From Desulforhopalus sp. (GTDB lineage Bacteria > Desulfobacterota > Desulfobulbia > Desulfobulbales > Desulfocapsaceae), in the NCBI GenBank assembly GCA_030247675.1, contig JAOTRX010000009.1:1-64000 (forward strand): DNA of 64,000 nucleotides, written 5' to 3'. Below, piece after piece: positions 16,473 to 26,603 of the stretch. The position numbers and the translations under genes were made by a program. The stretch's first letter is position 1; every line of letters starts with the position of its first letter. The notes beneath the pieces were generated by a model. The model saw only the letters and a program-made list of their open reading frames with translations, ran no database searches and had not been told where the DNA came from.

Positions 16473-17639
16473 ATGAGCGCCATCAATACCATAAACGACA
16501 GCTACCACGGTTTTGAGCAGGGACCGATCCGGCCGCCGAGCGAGGCCGGCAGTCTCCTCATCCGCATCACCCGCAACTGCCCGTGGAACCGTTGCACCTT
16601 CTGCCCGGTGTATAAAGGTCGGGAGTTTTCCCTGCGGCCGGTAGAGCATGTGCTGGAGGATATCCGCCGCGTCCATCGCTATGTCCTGGAGATCAGGAAG
16701 TGCGCCGCGGCGAGGGGCAAGGTGTACCCGGAAGACATCGCCCGGTTGCGGGCCATGGACGGAGTTGACGACCATGCGGCCCTCAATGCCGCCCTGCACT
16801 GGGCGGTCGGGGGGATGCAATCGATCTTTCTCCAGGACGCCAACAGCCTGGTCATCAAGCCGGAGCACCTGCTGACCATTGTTCGCCAATTGAAGGAGTG
16901 TTTCCCCTGGGTGGAGCGGATAACTTCCTACGCCCGCTCGCATACCATCGCCCGGATAAGCGACGACAATCTGCGGCTGCTGCGGCAGGCGGGCCTGTCA
17001 CGCATCCATATCGGCATGGAATCCGGTTCGGATCTGGTCCTTGCCCGGGTGCAGAAAGGGGTCGATAAAAAGACCCATATCCTTGCCGGACAGAAGGTCA
17101 AAGGTGCCGGGATGGAACTGTCCGAATACATCATGCCAGGACTCGGCGGCCGCGATCTGTCACTTGACCACGCCCGGCAAAGTGCCGACGCCCTGAATCA
17201 GATCAACCCGGACTTTATCCGCCTGCGCAGCCTGGCCATCCCCGACCATGTGGCCCTGCATGAGGAGTATCAACGCGGCGATTTTGTGAAATTGACTGAC
17301 GAGGAAACCGCCCGGGAGCTTCTGGTTTTTCTAGAGACCCTCGACGGCATAACCAGCACCCTGGTCAGCGACCACATCCTCAACCTCTTTGAGGATGTGC
17401 GGGGCACCTTGCCGGGCGATAAACAGAAGATGCTCGGGCTGGTCAAGGCCTTTCTCTCCTTGTCGCCGGGGGAGAAGATGGTCTATCAGGTCGGGCGGCG
17501 GATGGGGCTTTTTCGCGGCGTCGGCGATATGGACGATGGGGCGAAGCGGCAGCACGTCCTTGCAGCCTGCGAAAGGGCTGGAATTACCCCGGACACTGTC
17601 GATGCGGCGATTGATGAAATGATGAAGCGGTTTATCTGA
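16473..17639 (+). CDS. radical SAM protein of unknown substrate
   Basis: A 388-residue radical SAM enzyme. ITRNCPWNRCTFCPVYKG (about residues 31-48) carries the iron-sulfur Cys residues, spaced CX4CX2C rather than the commonest CX3CX2C, in a context seen in many uncharacterised COG1032-like proteins. GLSRIHIGMESGSD (about 175) and MELSEYIMPGLGG (about 214) are the SAM-binding barrel strands. The C-terminal 100 residues are helical, with no additional Cys cluster. The enzyme should cleave SAM to a 5'-deoxyadenosyl radical. It is 17 bp upstream of gltB on the same strand, so co-transcription is likely, but no functional tie is known. Confidence 0.8.
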   Translation: MSAINTINDSYHGFEQGPIRPPSEAGSLLIRITRNCPWNRCTFCPVYKGREFSLRPVEHVLEDIRRVHRYVLEIRKCAAARGKVYPEDIARLRAMDGVDDHAALNAALHWAVGGMQSIFLQDANSLVIKPEHLLTIVRQLKECFPWVERITSYARSHTIARISDDNLRLLRQAGLSRIHIGMESGSDLVLARVQKGVDKKTHILAGQKVKGAGMELSEYIMPGLGGRDLSLDHARQSADALNQINPDFIRLRSLAIPDHVALHEEYQRGDFVKLTDEETARELLVFLETLDGITSTLVSDHILNLFEDVRGTLPGDKQKMLGLVKAFLSLSPGEKMVYQVGRRMGLFRGVGDMDDGAKRQHVLAACERAGITPDTVDAAIDEMMKRFI

Positions 17640-17656
17640 AGAATAGAGAGAAGACA

Positions 17657-20600
17657 ATGAGCCTGTATAATCCCGATGTGGTTAAAGACAACTGCGGCTT
17701 TGGCCTGATGGCCCATCTCACCGGCGAACCGAGCCATAAGCTGGTGCGCACCGCCATCTCGTCGCTGGCCCGCATGGCCCACCGTGGCGGTATTGCCGCC
17801 GATGGCCGCACCGGCGACGGCTGTGGCCTTCTGCTGCAAAAACCCGACACCTTTTTCCAGTCCATCGCCCAGGAACAGGGCTGGACCCTTGGCGGCCGGT
17901 ATGGGGTGGGCATGGTCTTTTTCAGTCGGGAAGGGGCAAAGGCGGGTGTCGCCAGGGCGGTCATAAACGAGGAATTGGCGCGGGAGACCCTGTCGGTTGT
18001 GGGTTGGCGAGAGGTGCCGGTCGATCCGGAGGTGCTTGGCCGATTTGCCCGCAGCACCATGCCGACCATTGCCCAGGTGGTCTTTAACGGTCCCTTCGGC
18101 TGGGGCTCAAAGGATCTGGAGCGCCGGTTGTATATGGTGAAACGGCGGGTGGAAAAGCGAGTGGTGGGCGACCCGGATTTCTATATCGCCAGCCTCTCCG
18201 GTCTGGTTATCGTTTATAAAGGGCTATGCCGCCCGGTCGATCTCCCGAAATTTTTTCCGGATCTTGCCGACTTTCGCATGCAGTCGGCAATCTGTCTCTT
18301 TCATCAGCGCTTCTCCACCAACACCCTGCCCAAGTGGCCGCTCGCCCATCCCTTCCGCTATCTCGCCCATAACGGCGAGATCAATACCATCACCGGCAAC
18401 CGCCAGTGGTCGCGGTCGCGGTCCTACAAGTTCCGTTCGCCGCTCCTGCCGGACATGGCCGAGGCGGCGCCCTTTGTCAACAGCACCGGCTCCGACTCGT
18501 CGGCCCTTGATAATATGCTTGAGCTGTTTCTTGCCGGCGGCATGGATCTGTTTCGCGCCTTCCGCCTCCTCGTCCCGCCCGCCTGGCAGCAGCATCCGGA
18601 TATGGATGAGGACCTGCGCGCCTTCTACGACTTCAACTCGATGCACATGGAGCCCTGGGACGGCCCGGCGGGTATCGTCATGAGCGACGGCCGTTTTGCC
18701 GCCTGCGGTCTGGACCGCAACGGCCTGCGCCCGGCCCGTTATGTGGTGACCAAGGACAACCTCATTACCCTGGCCTCCGAGGTCGGCATCTGGGACTATG
18801 AACCGGACGAGGTGATCGAAAAGGGCCGGGTCGGCCCCGGCGAGCTGCTGGTCATCGATACCCTCACCGGCCGCCGCTGGACCTCCTGGGATATCGACCG
18901 GGAGCTGAAGAGTCGCCACCCCTACAAAAAATGGATGGATAAATGCTGTCGGCATCTCCGCTCCTTTGACTACGAAGAGGGGCTGCCGACCGGAGAACGA
19001 GAGCTGGACGACGACAGGCTGTTGCTCTACCAAAAGCTCTTTGGCTGGAGCAATGAGGAATTGGAGCAGATGGTGGCAGTCCTTGGCGCAACCGGCCAGG
19101 AGCCGGTGGGTTCCATGGGTGACGACGCGCCGATGGCGGTGTTGTCCGGGCGGGAGCGCAGTCTCTACGACTATTTCCGGCAGATGTTCGCGCAGGTCAC
19201 CAACCCGCCCATCGACCCGCTGCGCGAGCGTCATGTCATGTCGCTTGCCACCTGTGTCGGCCGCGAACAAAACGTCTTTGACGAAGCGGAGGGCCATGCC
19301 TGGCGGGTCATGTTTCAGTCGCCGGTCTTGGTCTACAGTGACCTCCAGCAACTGAAAGACCTCAATCAGACCCACTATAAACACGTGGTGCTCGACCTCA
19401 ATTACCGGAGGGCGACGGGACTTGCCGCAGCGGTGGCGGAGCTCGCCCGGCAGGCCCTGGCGGCAGCTGAAGATGGCGCCGTACTGCTGATCCTCTCCGA
19501 CCGCGCCATCGATCAGGAAACCCTGCCTATGCCGGCGGCCATGGCGGTGGGGGCAGTACAAAAAATCCTTGTCGACCACAACCGCCGCTGTGACACCAAT
19601 ATTATCGTCGAGACCGCCTCGGTCCGCGATCCCCATCATTTTGCCGTTCTCCTGGGTATGGGGGCGACCGCCGTTTACCCCTACTTGGTGTACGAATCGC
19701 TGGCGCGGATGATAAGCGACGGGACCATGGGGGGCGAATTGCGCCAGGCGATAAGCAACTACCGCAAGGGGATCGACAAGGGTCTGTTGAAGATCCTTTC
19801 GAAGATGGGTATCGCCACCATCGCCTCCTACCGCTGCTCGCAGCTCTTTGAGGCGGTGGGGCTTGGCCGCGAGGTGGTCGAGCTGTGCTTTCCCGGCGTC
19901 GTCAGCCGCATCGAGGGAGCGGGCTTTGCCGACTTCCAGGAGGACCAGGAGCGGCTGGCGAAAGAGGCCTGGCAGCGTGTTCACAAGCCCCTTGGCCGCG
20001 GTGGCCTGTTTAAGTATATCCACGGCGGCGAGTATCATGCCTACAACCCGGATATCGTTCAGGCCCTGCAAAAGGCGGTGCGCACCGGCAATTTTGCCGA
20101 TTATCAGGTGTATTCCTCACTGGTCGATAACCGGCCGGTAGCCTGCCTGCGCGACCTGCTGCACCTGAAAACGGGGACAACGCCGATTGCCATGACGGAG
20201 GTCGAAGCGGCGGAGAACTTTTATCGCCGCTTCGACTCGGCCGCCATGTCCATAGGCGCCCTCGGTCAGGAGGCGCACGAGGCCCTGGCGATCGGCATGA
20301 ATCGCCTCGGCGGCTACTCCAACAGCGGTGAGGGCGGCGAGGACCCGGCCCGCTTCGGCACCGAACGGGTATCGAAGATCAAACAGGTCGCCTCCGGCCG
20401 TTTTGGCGTGACGCCGCACTACCTGGTCAACGCCGAGGTCCTGCAGATCAAGATGGCCCAGGGCGCGAAACCCGGCGAGGGCGGCCAGCTGCCCGGCCAT
20501 AAGGTGACGGCGCAGATCGCCGCCCTCCGCTATTCGGTGCCGGGGGTGACCCTGATCTCGCCGCCGCCGCACCACGATATCTATTCGATTGAGGACCTGG

Positions 20601-22123
20601 CCCAGCTGATTTTTGACCTGAAACAGGTAAACCCGCAGGCCCTGGTGAGCGTCAAGCTGGTCTCTGAGCCGGGTGTCGGCACCATTGCCACCGGCGTCGT
20701 CAAGGCCTATGCCGACCTCATTACCATCTCCGGCTATGACGGCGGCACCGGCGCCAGCCCACTCACCTCGGTGAAGTACGCCGGCTGTCCGTGGGAACTG
20801 GGCCTTGCCGAAACCCAGCAGGCCCTGGTTGCCAACGGCCTGCGGCATAAGGTGCGCCTGCAGGTGGACGGCGGTCTGAAGACCGGCCGGGATATCGTCA
20901 AGGCGGCGATCCTTGGTGCCGAGAGCTTCGGCTTCGGCACCGGGCCGCTGATCTCCCTTGGCTGCAAGTTCCTGCGTATCTGCCATCTCAACAACTGCGC
21001 CACCGGCGTCGCCACCCAGGACGAGACGCTTAGAAAGGAATATTTCGCGGGGGTGCCGGCCATGGTCATGAATTATTTTCGTTTTATGGTGGAGGAAACG
21101 CGGCAGCTTATGGCTGAACTGGGCGTGGCCAGGCTCACCGACCTGATTGGCCGAACCGATCTCCTCGAAGAGGTGGAAGGTATGACCCCACGGCAGAAAA
21201 AACTGGTGTTGCTGCCGATCCTGGCAACCACCCAGCCGCCCGAGGGTAGCAGTCTCTGCCACCGGGAGAATAATGTGCCGGATGATCCGGGGACCTTGAA
21301 CCTAGAGCTGGTGCAGCGTTTCGAGGAGGCGGTGCAGACCGGTGTCGGGGGCGGCGGCAGTTATGTCATCCGCAATACCGACCGGACGGTGGGGGCGCGG
21401 CTGTCCGGGCTAATTGCCGACCGGTACGGCAATAGAGGCATGGAGGATATGCCGATCACCCTGCACTTCACCGGCACCGCCGGCCAGAGTTTTGGCGCCT
21501 GGAACGCCGGTGGCCTGAACCTGGTGCTCACCGGCGACGCCAACGATTATGTCGGCAAGGGCATGGCCGGCGGCAAACTGGTGGTGCGTCCGCCGCTGGG
21601 CGTTGCCTACAAGAGTCATGAGGCAACCATTATCGGTAACACCTGCCTGTACGGGGCGACTGGCGGCAAGCTGTATGCGGCGGGCAAGGCCGGGGAACGC
21701 TTTGCCGTCCGCAATTCCGGGGCGAAGGCGGTGGTCGAGGGCATCGGCGATAACGGCTGCGAATATATGACCGGCGGTGTTGTCACGATTCTCGGCGAGA
21801 CCGGCGTCAACTTCGGGGCGGGGATGACCGGCGGCTTTGCCTACGTCCTGGACGAGAAGGGGGCCTTTGCCGCCCGGGTCAATCCGGAGCTGGTCGAGGT
21901 GCTTTCCTTGGAAGGCAGGGCAGTGCTGCAGGAGCATCTGCGGGGAATTATCAACAACCACCTCCTGGAAACCGGCAGTGCCCGGGCCGAGCGGATTCTC
22001 AGCGGTTTTGACGAACACTATGCGGCGCTCTTTAAACTCGTTAAGCCAAGAAGTGCCGATGTCGCGACCCTACTCGGCCATCGCGGCAATTCGCCGCGCG
22101 AAACCCTCGCAGTCGTGCAATAA
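17657..22123 (+). CDS. gltB: glutamate synthase (NADPH) large subunit
   Basis: A 1488-residue enzyme that transfers the amide of glutamine to 2-oxoglutarate. A short N-terminal pro-segment precedes Cys13 (DNCGFGLMAHLTGEPSH), the nucleophile of the class II glutaminase domain (to about residue 420). The FMN-binding synthase domain includes NSGEGGEDPARFG (about 893), ISGYDGGTGASPLTS (about 1018) and the [3Fe-4S] Cys set CKFLRICHLNNC (about 1104). The C-terminal beta-helix (about 1230-1460) shows repeated Gly-rich turns. Full length for the bacterial alpha subunit. gltD follows 11 bp later. Confidence 0.97.
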   Translation: MSLYNPDVVKDNCGFGLMAHLTGEPSHKLVRTAISSLARMAHRGGIAADGRTGDGCGLLLQKPDTFFQSIAQEQGWTLGGRYGVGMVFFSREGAKAGVARAVINEELARETLSVVGWREVPVDPEVLGRFARSTMPTIAQVVFNGPFGWGSKDLERRLYMVKRRVEKRVVGDPDFYIASLSGLVIVYKGLCRPVDLPKFFPDLADFRMQSAICLFHQRFSTNTLPKWPLAHPFRYLAHNGEINTITGNRQWSRSRSYKFRSPLLPDMAEAAPFVNSTGSDSSALDNMLELFLAGGMDLFRAFRLLVPPAWQQHPDMDEDLRAFYDFNSMHMEPWDGPAGIVMSDGRFAACGLDRNGLRPARYVVTKDNLITLASEVGIWDYEPDEVIEKGRVGPGELLVIDTLTGRRWTSWDIDRELKSRHPYKKWMDKCCRHLRSFDYEEGLPTGERELDDDRLLLYQKLFGWSNEELEQMVAVLGATGQEPVGSMGDDAPMAVLSGRERSLYDYFRQMFAQVTNPPIDPLRERHVMSLATCVGREQNVFDEAEGHAWRVMFQSPVLVYSDLQQLKDLNQTHYKHVVLDLNYRRATGLAAAVAELARQALAAAEDGAVLLILSDRAIDQETLPMPAAMAVGAVQKILVDHNRRCDTNIIVETASVRDPHHFAVLLGMGATAVYPYLVYESLARMISDGTMGGELRQAISNYRKGIDKGLLKILSKMGIATIASYRCSQLFEAVGLGREVVELCFPGVVSRIEGAGFADFQEDQERLAKEAWQRVHKPLGRGGLFKYIHGGEYHAYNPDIVQALQKAVRTGNFADYQVYSSLVDNRPVACLRDLLHLKTGTTPIAMTEVEAAENFYRRFDSAAMSIGALGQEAHEALAIGMNRLGGYSNSGEGGEDPARFGTERVSKIKQVASGRFGVTPHYLVNAEVLQIKMAQGAKPGEGGQLPGHKVTAQIAALRYSVPGVTLISPPPHHDIYSIEDLAQLIFDLKQVNPQALVSVKLVSEPGVGTIATGVVKAYADLITISGYDGGTGASPLTSVKYAGCPWELGLAETQQALVANGLRHKVRLQVDGGLKTGRDIVKAAILGAESFGFGTGPLISLGCKFLRICHLNNCATGVATQDETLRKEYFAGVPAMVMNYFRFMVEETRQLMAELGVARLTDLIGRTDLLEEVEGMTPRQKKLVLLPILATTQPPEGSSLCHRENNVPDDPGTLNLELVQRFEEAVQTGVGGGGSYVIRNTDRTVGARLSGLIADRYGNRGMEDMPITLHFTGTAGQSFGAWNAGGLNLVLTGDANDYVGKGMAGGKLVVRPPLGVAYKSHEATIIGNTCLYGATGGKLYAAGKAGERFAVRNSGAKAVVEGIGDNGCEYMTGGVVTILGETGVNFGAGMTGGFAYVLDEKGAFAARVNPELVEVLSLEGRAVLQEHLRGIINNHLLETGSARAERILSGFDEHYAALFKLVKPRSADVATLLGHRGNSPRETLAVVQ

Positions 22124-22134
22124 AGGAAGACGCA

Positions 22135-23550
22135 ATGAGCCAGAATCTCTATCAGTTTATCGAAGTCAAACGAGTCGATCCCCATAAAAAGGCCATCGAG
22201 CGGCGGCGCCGCGAGTTCGTCGAGATCTACCAGCCCTTTGAGAAGCGGCAGGTACAGATGCAGGCCGACCGCTGCCTCGACTGCGGCAATCCGTACTGTG
22301 AGTGGAAGTGTCCGGTGCACAACTATATCCCCGACTGGCTGCGTCTGGCAAACGAGGGGCGGATCATCGAGGCCGCTGAGCTTTGCCACCAGACCAACAG
22401 TCTGCCCGAGGTCTGCGGCCGGGTCTGCCCCCAAGACCGGCTGTGCGAAGGGGCCTGCACCCTCCATAACGACTACGGGGCGGTGACCATCGGCAATATC
22501 GAGAAGTACATCGTCGATACCGCCCTGCAGATGGGCTGGCGGCCCGATCTTAGCCGGGTGAAAGCGACGGGCAAAAAGGTGGCGGTGATCGGAGCCGGGC
22601 CGGCCGGTCTTGGCTGCGCTGATGTGCTGATCCGCAACGGCGTCGTACCGACGGTCTTTGACCGCCATCCGGAGATCGGTGGCCTGTTGACCTTCGGCAT
22701 CCCGTCCTTCAAGCTGGAAAAGAAGGTCATGGAGCTCAGGCGCAGGGTATTTGTCGAGATGGGCATCGAGTTCCGTCTTGGGATAGAGATCGGCCGCGAC
22801 CTGACCTTTGCCGAGCTGCTCGGCGATTATGACGCAGTCTTTGTCGGCACAGGGACCTATACTCCTATGCGCGCGGGGCTAGATAATGAAGAGGCGCCGG
22901 GCGTTTATAAGGCTCTTGATTACCTGATCGGCAACACCGATCAGCGCATGGGGGTGAAACGCGACCGCTATCCTTACATTAATCTGGCAGGCCAGCGGGT
23001 TGTGGTGCTCGGCGGCGGCGATACCGCCATGGACTGCCTGCGCACCGCCATTCGCCAGGGCGCCGCCGAGGTCACCTGCGCCTATCGCCGCGACCGGGCC
23101 AATATGCCCGGTTCGGCGCGCGAGGTAAGAAATGCCGAGGATGAAGGCGTGCAGTTTCTGTGGAATCTCCAGCCGCTCAGTATCGTCGTCGACGCAGCCG
23201 GCAGGGCGAGCGGCGTCTGGGTGGTTTCCACCCAATTGGGGGAACCCGATGCCCGTGGCCGCAGGCAGCCGGAGCCTGTCCCCGGGACGGAGACGGTGCT
23301 TGCGGCCGACAGTATTATCATCGCCTTTGGTTTCCGGCCCAGTCCGCCGCCCTGGCTCGTTGACAACGGTGTTATCCTGAACGGTCGTGGCCTTATCCAG
23401 GCACAGGCCTCGGGCAGCTATCCCTATCAAACAACCAATCCCAAGGTCTTTGCCGGTGGCGATGCCGTCCGCGGCTCCGACCTCGTGGTCACCGCCATCG
23501 CCGAGGGGCGAATGGCGGCGCAGGGGATCCTGGATTGGCTTAGGGTGTAG
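22135..23550 (+). CDS. gltD: glutamate synthase small subunit
   Basis: A 471-residue FAD protein that delivers NADPH electrons to GltB. The N-terminal Cys sets CLDCGNPYCEWKCP (about residue 47) and CGRVCPQDRLCEGAC (about 96) bind two [4Fe-4S] clusters. GAGPAGLGCADVL (about 152) binds FAD, GGGDTAMDCLRTA (about 299) is the NADPH site, and VFAGGDAVRGSDLVVTAIAEG closes the FAD domain. AAAGGAAG lies 7 nt before the ATG. Normal length and adjacency to gltB make the assignment firm. Confidence 0.97.
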   Translation: MSQNLYQFIEVKRVDPHKKAIERRRREFVEIYQPFEKRQVQMQADRCLDCGNPYCEWKCPVHNYIPDWLRLANEGRIIEAAELCHQTNSLPEVCGRVCPQDRLCEGACTLHNDYGAVTIGNIEKYIVDTALQMGWRPDLSRVKATGKKVAVIGAGPAGLGCADVLIRNGVVPTVFDRHPEIGGLLTFGIPSFKLEKKVMELRRRVFVEMGIEFRLGIEIGRDLTFAELLGDYDAVFVGTGTYTPMRAGLDNEEAPGVYKALDYLIGNTDQRMGVKRDRYPYINLAGQRVVVLGGGDTAMDCLRTAIRQGAAEVTCAYRRDRANMPGSAREVRNAEDEGVQFLWNLQPLSIVVDAAGRASGVWVVSTQLGEPDARGRRQPEPVPGTETVLAADSIIIAFGFRPSPPPWLVDNGVILNGRGLIQAQASGSYPYQTTNPKVFAGGDAVRGSDLVVTAIAEGRMAAQGILDWLRV

Positions 23551-23714
23551 GGGAAAAGAGTATTCGGTGTCTTGACTTTAGCTGTGCAGTTTCAAGATAA
23601 TGCAGACAGGAAAGGGATTTATATTGGGTCGCCCCATTTCTCTTCAGGGGTGTTTGGCGGCTATTACCGTTAATCGTTTGTCGACTAGACGCGTTTCAAG
23701 GAGGTCTGAGGGCA

Positions 23715-26561
23715 ATGGGTGAACACAACCGGTCCCTTGTTGAAAACATTATTGCCCTGGAAGAGCGGCTGGCAGCGGCAGAGAGTGAAAATTTCCGGCT
23801 CATCGCTGAAAATGCGGCACTGAGGCGAAAACTCGGCGAGGAGGCGGTACCGGGGGGAGGCTCTTCCGGCGAAAGCGCCGTGCGGCCTGAAGGCGCGGGA
23901 GATCGTTCTTATACCGGCGCTTCCGCGACCGGTGAAGAGGACCTGCTGGAAAGATTCCATTCTCTGGAAGGATTTTTTTCCCTCAGCCTCGACCTTCTCT
24001 GCGTTGCCAATACCAGCGGCGATTTTATTCGCCTTAACCCGGAGTGGCAAAAGGTTCTCGGGTATTCCGAGACTGAACTGGAGGGCCGCAAGTTTTTAGA
24101 GTTTGTTCATCCGGACGATGTCGAGGCAACCATTCAGGCGATCCTCCAGCTGGATAATAATCAAGAGGTGTTGAATTTTCAAAACCGCTACCGGGGCATT
24201 GATGGCAGCTATCGATGGATAGAATGGCGTTCCCGGCCCCATGGTAAGCTGATCTATGCCGCGGCGAGAGATATCACCGGCCGGAAACGGGCCGAGGAGG
24301 AATTGGCCGCAAAAGACGCTCTATTACGTGCGATGCTCCGCAACCTGCCCTTCGATTTCTGGGCCCGTGACACCCAGCAACGGATTATCATGCAAAGCGA
24401 TGAATCCATTCGGCTCTGGGGAGATCTGTCGCGAGAATCCGGGCTCGATTGGCATTTTGATGAACAAACCGTTGCCCGGTGGACCGCCAACAACAAGCTG
24501 GTGATGGACGGGGGAAGTGTCGAGGAGGATTGTGTCTATACCCTGAAAGATGGGGAAAGACGGCAATACCATCAGATAGTTGCGCCGATTCGTGACGAGG
24601 CCGGAACTCTCGGCATCTTGGGGATCAATATCGATATCACCGAGCAGAAAGGGGCGGAAGAAGAACTGCTGACAATCAACGAGCTGCTGGGGGCATTCAT
24701 CAGCAATTCTCCCATATATGCCTTTATTAAGGCGGTTACCCCCACCGAGAGCCGCGTTCTCAGGGCGAGCGAAAACTATCGGGAGATGATCGGTATTCCC
24801 GGCTCGCAGATGGCCGGCAAGACCATGGATGAGTTGTTTCCAGCTGAATTTGCCGCCAAGATTTCTCAGGATGACTGGCAGGTCGTATCCGGGGGCGAGA
24901 TCCTACGCCTTGATGAGGAATTGAACGGCCGCTACTACACGACCATCAAATTCCCCATCCTCCGGGACAACAAGAAATTCCTTGCTGGTTATACCATTGA
25001 CCTCACAGAGCATAAGCTTGCCGAAGAGGCATTGCGCGAAAGCGAAGAAACCTTTCGCAACATCGTTCAGGCCTCGCCCATGGGTATCCATTTGTATCAA
25101 CTGCAGGATGACGATACGATGCTTTTTGTCGGTGCCAACCAGGCGGCGGACAGGCTGCTAGGGGTCGACAACAGCCAGTTCATTGGCAAGACGCTGGAGG
25201 AAGCCTTCCCGCTTTCGCAACATCTGGAAGTGCCGTATCGCTATCTACGGGCGGCACGGTACGGCGAAAGCTGGCAGGCCGAGCATATTGACTATGCCGA
25301 TGGCAACGTCAGCGGCGCCTTTGAGGTCTATGTATTTCAGATGGCGCCGGGTAGGATTGCCGTAATGTTTCATGAAATCAGCGACCGCAAGCGTGCCGAG
25401 GAGGAAAAGGAGAAACTACAGGCCCAGCTTATCCAGGCCCAGAAGATGGAGTCGGTCGGCCGCCTGGCCGGTGGTGTCGCCCACGATTTTAACAATATGC
25501 TCGGGGTTATCCTTGGTCACACCGAACTGGCCATGAAGAAGCTCGATAGCAGCAATCCGATTCATGAGAATCTGGCGAGCATTCGCAAGGCCGCCGAGCG
25601 GTCGGCCAATCTTACCCGGCAACTTCTGGCCTTTGCCCGGAAACAGACGGTGGTTCCGAAGATTCTTGATTTGAACGAGACCATTGAGAGCATGCTGAGC
25701 ATGGTAGTGCGTCTTATCGGCGAGGATATCGAACTGGTTTGGGTGCCGGGCAAGGACCTGGACGCGGTGAAGATGGATCCGTCGCAGATTGATCAGATCC
25801 TCGTCAATCTTTGTGTCAATGCCCGGGATGCAATCGGCGACACCGGTATGGTCACCATCGAAACGGGAGTGGCTTCTTTTGATCCGGCTTACTGTAGCAA
25901 GCACGCCGGCTTTTTGCCGGGCGAGTATGTCCTCCTGGCGGTCAGCGACAATGGTTGTGGCATGGATAAGGAGATCCTTTCCCATCTGTTTGAGCCCTTT
26001 TTTACAACCAAGGAAGTCGGTAAGGGGACCGGTTTGGGTTTGGCCACTGTCTATGGAATAGTTAAACAAAATAAAGGATTTATCACGGTGTACAGCGAAC
26101 CTGGGCTGGGGACGTCGATCAGAATCTACCTGCCGCCATACCAAAAGGAACGAGAAAGGCCGGTAAGGATTGAAGAGATGGAAGGGACTGAGAGAGGCCA
26201 CGAAACCATCCTGCTGGTGGAGGACGAACCGATGATCCTCGAACTCACCCAAGCCATGCTTGACACCCTCGGTTACACCGTTCTTGCGGCAGCCACCCCG
26301 GGTGAGGCCATGCGATTGGCGCGGGATTATTCCGGGGGGATCCATCTGCTGATGACCGATGTGGTCATGCCGGAGATGAATGGCCGCGACCTGGCACGAA
26401 ATGTCCTGCGTCTCCATCCGGACATCAAGCGGCTGTTTATGTCCGGGTACACCGCCAACGTCATCGCCCATCATGGAGTTCTCGACGAAGGCGTGCACTT
26501 TCTGCAAAAACCATTCAATCTGCAGGATCTGGCGGCAAAGATCAGGGAGGCACTGGACTGA
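23715..26561 (+). CDS. multi-PAS hybrid sensor histidine kinase with C-terminal receiver
   Basis: A 948-residue cytoplasmic sensor with no transmembrane segment. Order: N-terminal coiled coil (1-45), about four PAS/PAC modules (about 80-190, 200-320, 325-440, 445-570; the first ends GRKRAEEELAAK), a HisKA domain with GGVAHDFNNMLG (phospho-His near 590), a HATPase domain (NARDAI, DNGCGM, GKGTGLGLATVYG), and a receiver (about 830-945) with LLVEDEP and phospho-Asp in LMTDVVMPE (about 880). The family signals through phosphorelay; the stimulus is unknown, though PAS domains often bind haem, flavin or small molecules. AAGGAGG precedes the ATG by 10 nt. No response regulator gene is adjacent. Confidence 0.9.
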   Translation: MGEHNRSLVENIIALEERLAAAESENFRLIAENAALRRKLGEEAVPGGGSSGESAVRPEGAGDRSYTGASATGEEDLLERFHSLEGFFSLSLDLLCVANTSGDFIRLNPEWQKVLGYSETELEGRKFLEFVHPDDVEATIQAILQLDNNQEVLNFQNRYRGIDGSYRWIEWRSRPHGKLIYAAARDITGRKRAEEELAAKDALLRAMLRNLPFDFWARDTQQRIIMQSDESIRLWGDLSRESGLDWHFDEQTVARWTANNKLVMDGGSVEEDCVYTLKDGERRQYHQIVAPIRDEAGTLGILGINIDITEQKGAEEELLTINELLGAFISNSPIYAFIKAVTPTESRVLRASENYREMIGIPGSQMAGKTMDELFPAEFAAKISQDDWQVVSGGEILRLDEELNGRYYTTIKFPILRDNKKFLAGYTIDLTEHKLAEEALRESEETFRNIVQASPMGIHLYQLQDDDTMLFVGANQAADRLLGVDNSQFIGKTLEEAFPLSQHLEVPYRYLRAARYGESWQAEHIDYADGNVSGAFEVYVFQMAPGRIAVMFHEISDRKRAEEEKEKLQAQLIQAQKMESVGRLAGGVAHDFNNMLGVILGHTELAMKKLDSSNPIHENLASIRKAAERSANLTRQLLAFARKQTVVPKILDLNETIESMLSMVVRLIGEDIELVWVPGKDLDAVKMDPSQIDQILVNLCVNARDAIGDTGMVTIETGVASFDPAYCSKHAGFLPGEYVLLAVSDNGCGMDKEILSHLFEPFFTTKEVGKGTGLGLATVYGIVKQNKGFITVYSEPGLGTSIRIYLPPYQKERERPVRIEEMEGTERGHETILLVEDEPMILELTQAMLDTLGYTVLAAATPGEAMRLARDYSGGIHLLMTDVVMPEMNGRDLARNVLRLHPDIKRLFMSGYTANVIAHHGVLDEGVHFLQKPFNLQDLAAKIREALD

Positions 26562-26603
26562 GATGCCGGGTGAAGGGAGGATTATCCGCGCAGGGTAGGC
26601 CGC

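Noticed and set aside
18224..20071. 615-codon antisense frame inside gltB
   Set aside because: It overlaps a fully conserved gltB and has low-complexity composition.
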